Part shown: piece after piece, positions 37,390 to 48,226 of the stretch
How positions within the stretch are numbered: the stretch's first letter is position 1
How the letters are laid out: every line of letters begins with the position of its first letter
NCBI GenBank assembly: GCA_025677835.1
Contig: JAIXMR010000120.1
Span: 1-64,000 of the forward strand
Source: Sporodiniella umbellata
Taxonomy: Eukaryota > Mucoromycota > Mucoromycetes > Mucorales > Rhizopodaceae
DNA: 64,000 nucleotides
Direction of reading: 5' to 3'
Made by a program: the position numbers and the translations under genes
Notes under the pieces: model-generated
What the model was told of the DNA's origin: nothing
What the model saw: only the letters and a program-made list of their open reading frames with translations
Database searches by the model: none

Positions 37390-38990
37390 TTATTGTATAT
37401 AAGGGCGAGTGGGGTTAGGGCACCGTATAGTTAAGGTTTGAACATCAAATTCTTCTCGTTTTTGTGACGAATTTGAAAACATATTCTGTTTTCCAAAATA
37501 ACAAACAAATTATTTTTTTATGGTTAAGAAACTGTACACTTACATTCCATAATAGTATTGCCATCACCTGGTTAGCACATCGGTTAGGATGGAAGCTGTT
37601 TTTAAAGGGGTTAAAAAGGAGAAAAGGTTTATTACTGTTGTCAAACTCTAGGAGAGTGAGTTTTTTTTTTTTTTTACCAGTCAATTCCACTAAAATACGC
37701 TTGTTTATATTTTGCTACAGGAAATTGAGTGAAGGCAGGTTGATAGCTAACACCAAAGGTTTCTTTTTGTTGGTATTTGAACTCTTTTTCTAGTTTTTGT
37801 AGTCTCTTGTTGTATTCATCAATCATTCTGTCTGCCGCTGTGATACAATACATTAGTTTTAACTCCTTTTTTTAGGTGAACAAAAACAGCTATTTTACCA
37901 TCCCGTTGTTTTTGACTGTGCTGAATACAAGAGCATATAACCATATGTGAAGGATCCAGAACATTTTCACAATAAGGATCTCCTCTGGAGGCTTCATAAA
38001 CACTTGAGACCTAAAAAAAAAAAAAAAAAAAAAAAGGAAGAGGGAATAGAGTAAGCAGGCCTTTTTTTTTGATGTGTGTGTGTGGATTTTAAAGCTGGTT
38101 ACGAAATGCTATACATTGAATAGGCCCACCAAGTTTACATATACTTTTCCAGCTTCAGATTGTAATCTGCTTAGAGCCGAGCGCACGTTTTTTTCAAATT
38201 GGTCTGCTTCAGCCATTACTGGCAAAGTAGTAAAAGGGGGAGTACAGAGCACACATACATTGTTTGCACCAATAAAGAGAGTAACTATTTTCCATTGATC
38301 TTTGATATCCTTATAGTCTCTGTTAAGGTGATGAACCAATTGGTTCACTTGACTATTCAAGTCTTGTGTTTTGGCACCTGTCACGGCTCGACTAAGGTCT
38401 TTTCCCCGAGAAAGAGGAAAGGTGTATCCTTCAGGTGATCCATGTAATTCGGAGGCGTAAATGGAGAGGAAATTGGGAAGAGTATATTCCCCCATATCCC
38501 CTCCTATTGAAAACACTTTGCCTCGATTTTCAACTACTGTAGAAAAAGGAGGTCGACCTTATAAACCCCCTTTTTAGTTTTTTCTTTCTTTCTCTGGCTT
38601 TTTTTTTGCTTACCAGACATCATACCAAAACCAGCTGTAATACTGTCCCCAATAGCGATAACAGATTTAATGTCCTTTGGTTATAGAAATAAAAAAGGAT
38701 AAGTCTTTCGCAGTTTATATATATAAGATTCTTACTTGAGGCCTTAGATGGTAGGCGTCTCTTTCTACTATCGAATCTTCCCATAAAAATGGTTGACAAT
38801 CGAACTTGGGTATTGGAAATAAGCATGTATCTTTCTTTGTTCTGTTACCAAATGCGTTGTGAAATTGCTCGAGAAGTTGCACCCACTCATAAGTAAAAGG
38901 CTCAACCCATCCATGAGGAAAAGTGGTAAAAACAGCCTGTTCTTGTATTGTACTCCACACAAAGAAGGTTAGTAGTAAAAGCAAATACAT
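37390..38990 (-). CDS. Secreted phospholipase B1-like SGNH/GDSL lipase
   Basis: Seven exons (38990-38736, 38674-38614, 38536-38115, 38010-37899, 37837-37678, 37595-37544, 37485-37390) join to 385 aa. An N-terminal signal peptide (MYLLLLLTFFVWS) points to secretion. The SGNH blocks are in order: block I IAIGDSITAGFG with the nucleophile serine, block II around GGDMGEY, block III TLFIGANNVC with the oxyanion Asn, and block V GIDCFHPN, which supplies the catalytic Asp and His (D-x-x-H). The C-terminus TLTIRCPNPTRPYIQ resembles the CP...PYL end of animal PLB1 repeats. Family knowledge: such enzymes hydrolyse acyl esters of phospholipids. The second-last exon is only 52 bp, but it is required because it carries the catalytic His. 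Confidence 0.85.
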
Positions 38991-39032
38991 TTTGTTTGCT
39001 TTGTAAATAAAGAGTGAAACAAATGAAAGAAA

Positions 39033-39063
<31 letters not shown>

Positions 39064-39752
39064 AGTATATCTCACTCACTTTCTCTCTGTGTGTGTGTGT
39101 GTGTGTTGGCTTTTTTCATGCGCATTTCAAAGTCAGAGTATGGCTTAAGCTTCATGCCGTCACGCTGGCCTGAGTGTGATCTTCATCTGACAGTCTGTTT
39201 GGTAAATAATAGAATCTGAAAAACCAATGGATTTTCTCTTAATTTTCAAAAAGAGAAATAATAATAATAATAATAAAAAAAAAAACACACTGCATCCTAC
39301 AGCCAGAGCATGTTATTTAGAGAAAGAAGTGGAGATAGAAATAAACGTACTCTTGACCCTCAAGACCTTAGACTTCAAAAGACAAGTCACGTGACCAAAC
39401 CAATGCAAAAGACCTTACAACAAGGCGCCTATTAAAATTAACTGCATTCAATTCTCCCTACCCCTTCTTTGTAGTAGACTGAATGGATAATGCAATAGTT
39501 AAAGTAAGAAAACAAATCAAGCTATTCTGTTTTGAATCGTTTGAGGTTTTGATGTCAAAGTCAAATGTGTTTTGCTGTTGAACAAGTCTTTTCTATATAA
39601 ATATAAACAAATAAATGTAAAAGTAAAATTTAAAAGATCCATTTTAAGCATTCTTTTTTTTTTTTTTTTTTTTTTTTTGGTTAATAAAAGTAAAACGATT
39701 ATTTGTTTGTTTGCTTTTTTTCCCTCTTTTTCTTTTTCTGTTTATCAAATCA

Positions 39753-40564
39753 ATGTTGATATATGACATGTTTAAAAAAACAACGGTGGATCCAGAAAAA
39801 GAATCTTTTAAGGGTAAGACAAGGATGGCCTGGTGAATAAAAACTAATGAGCTTTAACAATGAACAGTGTACGTTAATGTGTACGATATTGTAGGGTGTT
39901 TTCTTAACTAAACATGTATATATCATTGCTATAGTTTACTGAACCTTAAAGAATAGTTAAAACCTGGATTTATGACCCATCTGGGCTATCATCTCTTGGG
40001 GATAGGTAGGATTGTAAACTAAAGCCATGTTTCTGATCTTTTATACCAAGGAGTGTACCATACAGGCATTGAGATAGGGAAACAAGAATATTGTTTTGCA
40101 GGTCACGAACAAGAGAATGATACTGGCGTTTTTGCAACACAACCTAAATTAACGCCACCCAATTTACTATTCAAGTAAGTGGTACAAAATGAGGAAGGGG
40201 AAGACTTATGGCTTACCTTAGACGATCTATCTATATGGGCTATTCAGCTAGGGAGGATGTCGACCGAGTTCTCTCTGATCTTTCGAACGAATATACGGGT
40301 TCTTCTTATCATCTCTTGACAAGGTTGGTTTTTTTTTTTTTTTTTTTTTATATTTTATTTCTAACCAACAATCCAATCTATAGGAACTGTAACCACTTTT
40401 CAAATGAACTGTGTAAACGATTGACTGGTAAATCTTTACCAGGCTGGATCAATCGAGCAGCCAAAGTAGGCACACTCTTTCCTTGTATTCTGCCCACTCT
40501 CTGGATTGATCCACCTGAAATCGTGATGAAACCTACCTCGGGTTCAAGAATACAATCTTTTTGA
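39753..40564 (+). CDS. PPPDE-fold peptidase, DeSI-like deubiquitinase/deSUMOylase
   Basis: Six exons (39753-39813, 39868-39890, 39957-40005, 40051-40174, 40222-40323, 40384-40564) join exactly in frame to 179 aa. Family knowledge: PPPDE (DeSI) proteins are His-Cys isopeptidases acting on SUMO or ubiquitin conjugates. The conserved order is visible: VYVNVYDIL, the catalytic His in GIGVYHTGIEI, GHEQENDTGVF, DVDRVLSDLSNEYTGSSYHLL, the catalytic Cys in RNCNHFSNELC, then GKSLPGWINRAA. The tail (LPTLWIDPPEIVMKP) is typical of the DeSI2/PPPDE1 branch. Exons of 23 and 49 bp make this easy for gene finders to miss. Two in-frame ATGs (39753, 39768) are possible starts. Its stop is 110 bp before the next gene's start. 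Confidence 0.9.
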
Positions 40565-40674
40565 AAACACGTGTACTATCTGGGTTTACAAAAAAAAAAA
40601 AAAAATAATCTTAATTCTACATTGATTTTCTCTTTTTTTTTTTTTATTTATTTTTGGTTATTATTATTGTTGGC

Positions 40675-42716
40675 ATGAGCTATTCATCACAAGATTTCCA
40701 AAAGATGCTGAAAGAAGTACCAGCTGAGTTTGTAGAACCACTCACTTCTTTAGAAGTATGAAATATAAGAAAAAAAAAAAAAAAAAAAGATTCAGTGAAA
40801 CTCAGTTGTCAGAAAACATTGTTTTGTGTCTATGCACTATTAGGGTGGATTTCAATGTATGTTGGATAAAGTGAAAAGCAATATGCAAGCTGCGAAAGAT
40901 GTGGCTACATTTTTGAAAAAAAGAGCAGTACTGGAAGAAGAGTATGGAAAGCAGATGATCAAACTGAGCCAGTCGATGGCAGAGACGTTTGGAAAGTCAC
41001 ATAACGAACACAGGTAAACGAGAGAGCAGGGGATGATAGACGCGTCTATGTGTGTATGTATATATTGAAGAAACTATGTTTTATATTGACTAAAGAACCT
41101 ATGGTACTACCTGGCTGTCTTTTCTAAAAGTACATGAAAAAATGGGCGAACAATTTATTCAGCTTTCGACAGACATCAACGAAGCTTCAGATGATATGCA
41201 GATACTCTATAAGGATATCGAAAAGTACAGAAAGACATTGAAAGAAAGAAACGTCAAACAAGAAAAGTTCAAATCGGATGCAGAATCAGCGCTTGAAAAG
41301 GTAAATAGAAACGTTTTACTCTTTGAGGAGGCGTATTATTTCTCACCCAACCCACAATGATGAATAGAGTCGACTCAAGTACGAACAATCTTCTGAAGAA
41401 TGGGAAAAATCCGTTTTGAATCGAAACATCCATGAGTCTGATCAGGCAAGAAAGGCAGGTCTTTTTAAAAACAAGACACCAGCTCAAGTAAGAAACCAAA
41501 CCAAAAAAAAAAAAAAAAAAAAAAAAAAACAAGCCATCTTATTTTCACTTTACTCAATCCCAGTTAGTTGAAAAAGATTTCAGACGAGTGTTGTACCAAG
41601 GCTTCGATGGCGCTATCAGCCTATAAATCCCAACTGTCCTTGACCAATGCCGCACGTCAAGAATACTTTCAGACGCAACTCCCTGAGGGCATTGGTGCTC
41701 TTTACTGTCTTGATCGGGAAACGGTGGTGGCCACACGTTATAACCTTGCACGGTACAGTTACTTTTACGAGACATCCACAGCCGCGATCGGCCACAGTCT
41801 GGATAATGACGAAGGCAACGGTCTGAGATCTTTGGTACAGAAAATCGATATCGGTCAAGACTCCAAAGAGCTCGTATCAAATTTCAGTCGACAGTCCCCA
41901 GGCCTCAAACGAGAAGATATTCCCTGTACGGAATACAAGATGGTACTACCGAAAGCACATCTGAACCCTATACTAACCCATCCTTAGTCTTCTGAGGCCA
42001 TGAGCGTACTGAAACCGAACCCAGTCTTTGGTGTTTCGTTGATAGAATTGATGAAAAGGGATCAACAAGAGATCCCGCCGGTGATGATCAAGTGTGTGGA
42101 GGCTATTGAAAAGGAAGGTTTGGATTCTGAGGGTATCTATCGGTTGTCAGGCACAACAGTGGCGATACAACAATTAAAAAACGACTTTGATTACAGTAAG
42201 ATTTAGCACAGGCTGTTGGTACGGTGCATGACTCTTTATTTTTTTTTTTTTTTTTGGGGGAAAGTAGATTGTGCAGAGGTTGACCTTGGTTCTCATGAAA
42301 GCTGTCAGGATATCAATGTGATTACGGGTGTATTGAAACTTTGGTTAAGAGAGCTACCTGATCCAGTGTTCCCTCGATCGTCCTATCAACACTTTATGAA
42401 CGCGGCCAGTAAGTGTAGAACAAAAAGTATCTCTCCCTTGGCTAAAAGCTTATGTTTAGAAATCGAAAACGAACGTATGCGGGTACTCGGTTTACATACG
42501 ATCATTAATGACCTGCCTGACGCTCACTATGCGACGCTCAAATATCTGATGAGGCATTTAGAAAACGTAAGACAGCACCAAGACAAAAACAAGATGAACT
42601 CGGCCAATCTGGCCACTATCTTTGGTATGTCCCTGATGGGAGGAGAAGAAAACCATATGACGATTGTGCAGACTGTGATTGATAATTATCGTTTGATCTT
42701 TGAGCCTGAGGAATAG
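40675..42716 (+). CDS. RGD1: F-BAR domain RhoGAP (Rgd1-like)
   Basis: Seven exons (40675-40755, 40844-41013, 41096-41300, 41368-41487, 41568-41942, 41988-42195, 42268-42716) join to 535 aa. Family knowledge: Rgd1-type proteins bind curved or phosphoinositide-rich membrane through the F-BAR domain and inactivate Rho3/Rho4. Residues about 1-290 form the F-BAR helices (FLKKRAVLEEEYGKQMIKLS; TYGTTWLSFLKVHEKMGEQF). The RhoGAP domain fills about 340-535, with the arginine finger in GLDSEGIYRLSG, LWLRELPDPVFP, and NKMNSANLATIFG. The 45-bp intron at 41943-41987 holds a CTAAC branch site. The intron before 42268 and the one before 41568 contain long homopolymers. Stops 160 bp from the convergent heme lyase gene. 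Confidence 0.9.
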
Positions 42717-42813
42717 AGTTGTTTAATAAACCTTTATTGATAAATAGAAAAGATTGATTGATAGATATTGCTTCTTTCTATTCTTCTGGGATTTATTTTC
42801 TATGGATGGATGG

Positions 42814-42816
<3 letters not shown>

Positions 42817-42859
<43 letters not shown>
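42817..42859. repeat. (TG)n microsatellite
   Basis: About 20 uninterrupted TG dinucleotides between the convergent stops of the F-BAR RhoGAP and the heme lyase gene; they must fall in one or both 3' UTRs. Confidence 0.9.
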
Positions 42860-42862
<3 letters not shown>

Positions 42863-42876
42863 GATGTAGATTTGGG

Positions 42877-43281
42877 TTATTCGAATTGAGAAGGAAACCA
42901 CTCTGCAAGCTTTTCTCTAGCAGCCTCTTTAAAACGAACCTTGACACTTTCAAAATCATCCAAAGCAGGTCTGATATCTAAATGGAAAACAGGTACTCCT
43001 GGCTCTTCTTCAGGCGCTTCGTAGTAATCAATGACATAACGACGAGAGTTACCACACCGACTCACATACCAATCATGACGATCAAAAGGCTTCTCGGCAC
43101 TAGGATTGGGATGTTGGATACTGTTGGTAGATAGATAGTCACTTACCCAAAAAGTGTATGCCATCTTGCTTTTGGCGTAAGTTCTTTTGGTCTACCTTGA
43201 AATTTGGATAGATAGGGATCCTCTTCACAATCACTAAGCCCCACTTTTTTTGTCAATAGAGCTATCGATGTACAAGACTTT

Positions 43282-43321
<40 letters not shown>

Positions 43322-43715
43322 AATTGTATTTCTTTTCCCATTTGATCACCTCGTTCCAAGCCTCTTCGTTTAAAAAGTTATGGATATCCACCATGGTTTC
43401 GATATGCTCTTCAGGTGTTTCCCAACCTTTTCTACGCAAGGCGTTATAAAACTGCTGAGGACTAGGGTATTCCCATTTATCACTGGAACCTTTTGTTTTA
43501 GGAATAGAAGAAATAGTACGTTCAGTAGGAAGATCGATCGATTGATCTTCTTGTTTGGTCTGTGCCAAAGAAGGCATCATGTTTTTCTCATTCAGTTCAG
43601 AAGACTTGTGCATGGGACAACCAGGGGGTATCGAAGGTGTCTTTTCTTTCTCATGCATAGGACAACCAGGTGGAATAGTACTATTCTGTTTCTTTTCGTT
43701 ATTACTTTCACTCAT
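42877..43715 (-). CDS. CYC3: Cytochrome c heme lyase (holocytochrome c synthase)
   Basis: Three exons (43715-43321, 43233-43147, 43099-42877) give 234 aa. Family knowledge: the enzyme attaches heme to the CXXCH cysteines of cytochrome c in the mitochondrial intermembrane space. Two heme-regulatory CP motifs with the same wording (IPPGCPMH) lie in the first 40 aa. They are followed by the conserved [40 protein letters not shown] core, [18 protein letters not shown] and [24 protein letters not shown] placed the last intron at 43146-43100 (47 bp, ending cctag) so that exon 2 reads [13 protein letters not shown]; an earlier AG (26-bp intron) is also in frame but implausibly short. The first intron is dominated by about 30 T (plus strand). 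Confidence 0.93.
43287..43318. repeat. Long homopolymer run inside the heme lyase intron
   Basis: More than 30 consecutive T on the plus strand (A on the coding strand) immediately after the 5' splice site of the first intron. Its length in the assembly is probably unreliable. Confidence 0.85.
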
Positions 43716-43988
43716 TTCAGAAAAAAAAAAAAAAAAAAAAAAAATTAGATAGAAAAGAGAAGGGGGGGGGCTGTTTCAAAAAATCAACACACACACATAT
43801 ATATAAAAAATTGACAGACAAATGAATCCAAGTCACTGACACCTACGCCGCTTGGTTTTTTTTTTTTTTTTTTTTTATATTATTATTTCAACCCATGTTT
43901 TCATAGGGGAATTGGAAAAGCTAGAAAGAAAAGGTAAGCCAACAAAAAAAAAAAAAAAAGGGGGAGGGAGAGGGGGAGGGGAGGGAAA

Positions 43989-44628
43989 TCACTGACCGTT
44001 TCCTTTCAATTCACCACTTGGATAGATATGAACGGATTTACTGCATGCTCTAGGCAAAGGTAAATCAGCCAAGGAACGAAAGGTATATCGACCACCTTCA
44101 GTCAAGGGTACGTTGATAGATCCAGCAAAGGGAGATGAGGGTTTGGTAGTAGAATTAGCGGCAGAAGACGCTCTGGGTCTTCCTGGGGGTAAAGGGGGCA
44201 CAGCGAGTTGAGAGCGAGGGACGACAGGACTTGCGGGAGGCGAAGGTGCCATACGAGGAGGAGGGGGAGGCACAGGGCGTTGAGGCGAGCTGTTGGACCT
44301 GGTCCGGCCGGGCACAGGAGGAATCAAAGCTGCTTGGATCTTGGGCGATACACCTGAGGCCATGGGTGGAGGCGGGGGCGGGGGAGGAACCAAGGCTGCT
44401 TGCGTCTTGGGTGGAACACCTGAGGCAATCACAGGTGGGGTGGGTGTAGGTAAGCTTCGACCAGGTACAGGTGGCATCTTGAAATTGCGTGGTAGTGTTT
44501 GGGTGGGTGCTAGCGATTTGGGAGCGTTGGGTGTCGAAGATGGTGGTGGGGGTGGGGGTGGGGGTGGTGGCACAGATGAACCATATTTTGTAGGTATGGC
44601 GGGTGCTGGAGGTGCTGGAGATGCTGTT

Positions 44629-44663
<35 letters not shown>

Positions 44664-45067
44664 CGTCAATATCATAAGCCGACCACTTCTACTTACCGGC
44701 TGATGAGCCTCTTCCAGTATTTACTGCGGCTCCTCTTGTCTTTCGAAGCGTCGGCATTCCATTGGTAAATAATCCACCCAGCTGGGGTCCAGTCGATGCG
44801 ACAGGTGGTGCAGATGCTGTATGTGGAAGACTAGGAGGCTGCGCCTTGATAGGAGGAGGTGTCATGCCGGGTACAGGAGGTCTGCCCATAGTGTTGATAG
44901 GATGGCCTCCTCCTGATGGCTTTGAAGCTAATTAGAAATGACTCAGCTTGTGATTTGGGTGATTGAAAAGTTTATTTACCAGAGACGGCAGGGGCTGAAC
45001 GGTCGTTTGTTTCTGCCTTTTTTAATTTTCGACCTTTTTGAATTTGAGCGAGCAGAGCGTTATCCAT
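43989..45067 (-). CDS. VRP1: Verprolin / WASP-interacting protein (WIP)
   Basis: Three exons (45067-44980, 44927-44697, 44623-43989) join to 317 aa. Family knowledge: verprolin binds actin through a WH2 motif and the WH1 domain of WASP/Las17, driving Arp2/3 patch assembly. The WH2 motif is at residues 1-25 (ALLAQIQKGRKLKKAETNDR). Proline-rich SH3-binding stretches fill the middle (runs of ten and eight Pro around 44560 and 44370; repeated PPVPGR). The C-terminus has the WASP-binding element GGRYTFRSLADLPLPR...YPSG, the fungal form of FTFHSVEDLPPP. The length is short for a fungal verprolin but the architecture is complete. The second intron is nearly pure T then A before ACAG (plus-strand palindrome at about 44625-44663). 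Divergent from the TMEM33 gene with 301 bp between starts. Confidence 0.92.
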
Positions 45068-45368
45068 GGTGTATGTTTTAAGAAAGAAAAGAGAAAATGC
45101 AAGTTTGGCTGATAGTGTGGTGTAACAGGCAGTGACTGTGGTTTTTCATGGTGTCTAAGAGGCGATGATGACATCTTCCAAGAGGAAGGAGCCAATCCAG
45201 GTAAGCGAGCAGCGAGCTCTTGTTCGTTTCTTGGCAAACAAAAACAAGGGAAATAATGCACCTATTTTGTCGCTCCGTTCCAAACAGGGGAAAAACGGGA
45301 GTGTGTAAACAAAAATAGAAGGTTTCCTCTTTCTTTTTCCTTTTTCTTTTTTAATTATTTTGCAGCTC

Positions 45369-46317
45369 ATGGCTTCGACAGCGGACCATTATTTCCATTT
45401 GGAATTGAAGGTAGGGTATTTGGAAAGCATAAGGAGACTAACGCCAAAAAGACACTTCATTTCGGTTGGTTTATGGGTCAAAGCGTAAGCGTTTTGAATG
45501 GTGTTTTGTTTTATCTTTCGTGTGCCTTTTTTCACCCAATCTGGTTTTTCTATCGTGCGGCTTACATGGCCACGGTAGTCAGCTATGGCATTGTTCTCTA
45601 TAATTCTTACAAGGTATGTTATTGCTCCCAGAAACATACAAACCTGGATGACCTATTTATTTTGACAGCCATTCCACTCAGGCTTTCCTTTTAAGCGGAT
45701 GCTATTGGACGAGAACATGCAGTATATCATTCTTGCTTTTTATTTCTTGATTTCCAAACAAAAGCTAGGTTTGTTAGCGCTTGCAAGAGAAACATAGAGC
45801 GATGGGCTTACTGTTTATTAGTGACGTTGCTACCTTTCCTCGTTTACTCTGGTTTCCATGTATCAGAATATTTAGAAACCGAATTGATCCCAGTATGGAT
45901 GCCAGATCAGACAGCAGTTCAATCTCAACTGGGTGAATTTCGCAAGAAATACTATGACCATGTCATGACGCTTACCAGCCGATTTGAGTTGTGGATAACA
46001 CTTCCTTACCTGTCCCTCAGTTTGCTGACGTAAGTTTAAGACTTTTTTTTTTTTTTTTGGTATGTGTGCACGGCTAATCAACCAAACTTTACAGGTTTCG
46101 AACCTCGATGACCTGCATGCTGGTCTATCTGCATTTCATTCGTATGCGATACTTTATGTCCTTCTATACGCGTCAAGAGATAGACAGGCTGGTAGGTCAA
46201 TCGGATGCTTTTATACTGTCAGACACTCGAGTGCCTACGGTTGCCCGCGCATACTATCAAAAGCTGAAGACTGCTTTGAGCATCAAGAGTTCAACAAGCC
46301 CTGTCAAAGACAAATAG
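45369..46317 (+). CDS. TMEM33/Pom33-family ER and nuclear-pore membrane protein
   Basis: Five exons (45369-45410, 45452-45613, 45669-45768, 45822-46029, 46095-46317) join in frame to 244 aa. Family knowledge: yeast Pom33/Per33 and animal TMEM33 are multi-pass proteins of the ER and nuclear envelope that shape membrane and help nuclear pore distribution. Visible are TM1 (TLHFGWFMGQ...NGVLFYLS), a second segment (FFYRAAYMATVVSYGIVLYNSYK), the LLLDEN-like MLLDENMQYIILAFYFLIS, and VTLLPFLVYSGFHVSEYLETELIP. A cytosolic tail includes LVYLHFIRMRYFMSFYTRQ. The first intron is 41 bp with a clear CTAAC branch site. It stops 177 bp from the convergent TLC gene. Confidence 0.85.
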
Positions 46318-46494
46318 GCATCACCACCACCACCACCAAAAAAAAAAAAAAAAACAAATCATCATTTCAATCCTCATTACCATCATCACAACAATAAAAC
46401 TTATCTACAGTACGTTTAATGTCTGTTTCTGTTTTTATTATCAGTAGATGAAGAGATGAACGTTTTAAGGATGTATGTGCATAGAGAGAGTTTT

Positions 46495-47335
46495 TCAGGC
46501 GCAAATAGCAGTGGTTTGAAAATTGGAAGTGTACACGATTTTCTGTTCAAATGTCACTTTTTCGCTGATCTGTAGGGGGTTATAACGAATTGAGGTAGTA
46601 GATGAATCTTTGGTTACATGCGATTGATCTGTTATGGATGATCTTTTGCGTAACTGCTGGCGAATGAAACCTTTTTAAAGAGTGAGAAGATGTATGAAAA
46701 AGAAACTGCTGCTTACCATAGAACCAGTAGCAATGTAAGGCAAAGAAAGGGATTTGCAGCAAGGTGGGTGCTCCCAAGGCTACCCAGCGCCATGACTTGT
46801 AGATGACAAACGCATGAAAAAAGATCCGAGTGGACAGAAAGGCTGATGCAAAAAGGAAGTCATTGCGGAGATTGGCACGAATGGAGCCAAGTGAAAGCAA
46901 GAACGTGGGACCCTCTAATAGGCACATGAGAACGAAGACAGAACAGAGGCCGATACGAATCACATAGCTTAACAACGCAATGTAGACCAGATGATGAACC
47001 CAGCCTGTAAGAAAGCCAATCCGTTTGGGATACATCACCACGCCTACAATCAGATCCATAGCGGCATAAGTCATGAAAAAGAGGGTTGCTTGGGTAGTCC
47101 AGGTTTGGTGTATTGCCACCTGGGCAAAACCAGACTGGAATAGCCTATACACCATAGGTAGAGAAAGACAAGTCATGACAAAACTCGCCATCAACGATAA
47201 CACATGCGCTGTCTCTTTCTCAGTTCTTGCCCATCCTTTCACTCTCCAAAATGTAAACCAGGCGCCCAATAAAAGGGCGGAACCTAAACATGTGTTGACT
47301 ATCATTGGGTCAAAGTGTAATGCTAAATTGTCCAT
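46495..47335 (-). CDS. TLC-domain multi-pass membrane protein (TMEM56/TLCD4-like)
   Basis: Two exons (47335-46717, 46670-46495) give 264 aa. The protein has about six hydrophobic segments in a TRAM-LAG1-CLN8 arrangement: FDPMIVNTCLGSALLLGAWF, SLMASFVMTCLSLPMVYRLF, TTQATLFFMTYAAMDLIVGVV, and the signature GFLTGWVHHLVYIALL with the paired His. It continues with LLEGPTFLLSLGSIRAN and RIFFHAFVIY. Family knowledge: TLC proteins include ceramide synthases and TLCD lipid regulators; this one lacks the Lag1p motif (HxxW...DD) and looks like the TMEM56/TLCD4 type. A hydrophilic C-terminal tail is contributed by exon 2 after the splice within YG. Substrate or partner unknown. Confidence 0.85.
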
Positions 47336-48226
47336 AATTGTCAGATATCCAAGGACTAAGGATTTGAATCAATAAATAAAAAAGAAAAGAAAAAAGGGAA
47401 AAAAAAAAAAAAAAAAAAAAAAAAACAAAAAACAAAAGAGGGGGGCCTCTTATTTTTTTTTTTTTTTTTTTTTCTAAAAATTTAGACTCTTATTTTATCT
47501 TTTTTGCTTTTCCCAAAAGACATGAGTTCTAAGACATTTTATATTATTAAAAATCAACTATTGAGGTAAGATTACGGGTTATACGCAACCTTTATTGTGA
47601 TTTTTCAGTTCTTTACAAAAAGGAATCAAACGTACAAACTGAAAAAGAGAAAGAAAGGGAAAGAAAAAGAAAAAATAGAAAAAAAAAAAAAAAAAAAACT
47701 CTGACTGAATAAACGGTCCTTGCTTACACTCAACTATAAATTAATGTATGTGTGTGTGTGCGAGCTTCAAGATATGTTACGCTGGAATGAATACAAACAA
47801 TCTATATCTGTGTTTGTCAGTTCCTTTTGAAATATACACTGCAGTAACATGTATGAGTTTATAGACCGTTATTCACTATTATACAAACACGCATAGAGAG
47901 CGATTTCATTAGATCCGCTTTTATTGGGTCTTTTTTTTTTTTTTTTTTTTTTTACACAATGTTATGGGTAAGGGTATCCTTTTTTTTTTTTTTCTTTTTC
48001 TTTTGTGGGCTGTATAAATATGAAAGGTATTTTTTTCATTTTTCATTATTTTTTTTTTTTTTTTTTTCATTTTCCTTGCTTTTCATTTTTTTTCTTCTTC
48101 TTCTTTCTTGGGTTGCATTTGTGTATGTGTATGTGTGTACGTATATAAATATGTGTATGTGCTTAGCGCTGTTTTTGTTTTGTTATTCTTTAAAGGGGTG
48201 GCGTTTTTTTTTTTTGTTTTTTTGTT
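47336..48226. other. Intergenic, homopolymer-rich
   Basis: Between the TLC gene start and the 3' end of the tail-anchored protein gene. Many poly-A and poly-T runs longer than 20 bases (about 47400, 47455, 47675, 47930, 48050). No gene seen. Confidence 0.6.

Noticed and set aside
43100..43146. A 26-bp intron in the heme lyase gene (gtaagtgact...ccaacag)
   Set aside because: A later in-frame acceptor gives a normal 47-bp intron and a better match to the conserved LFG-x-x-x-PFDRHDW, so the ultra-short intron is unnecessary.
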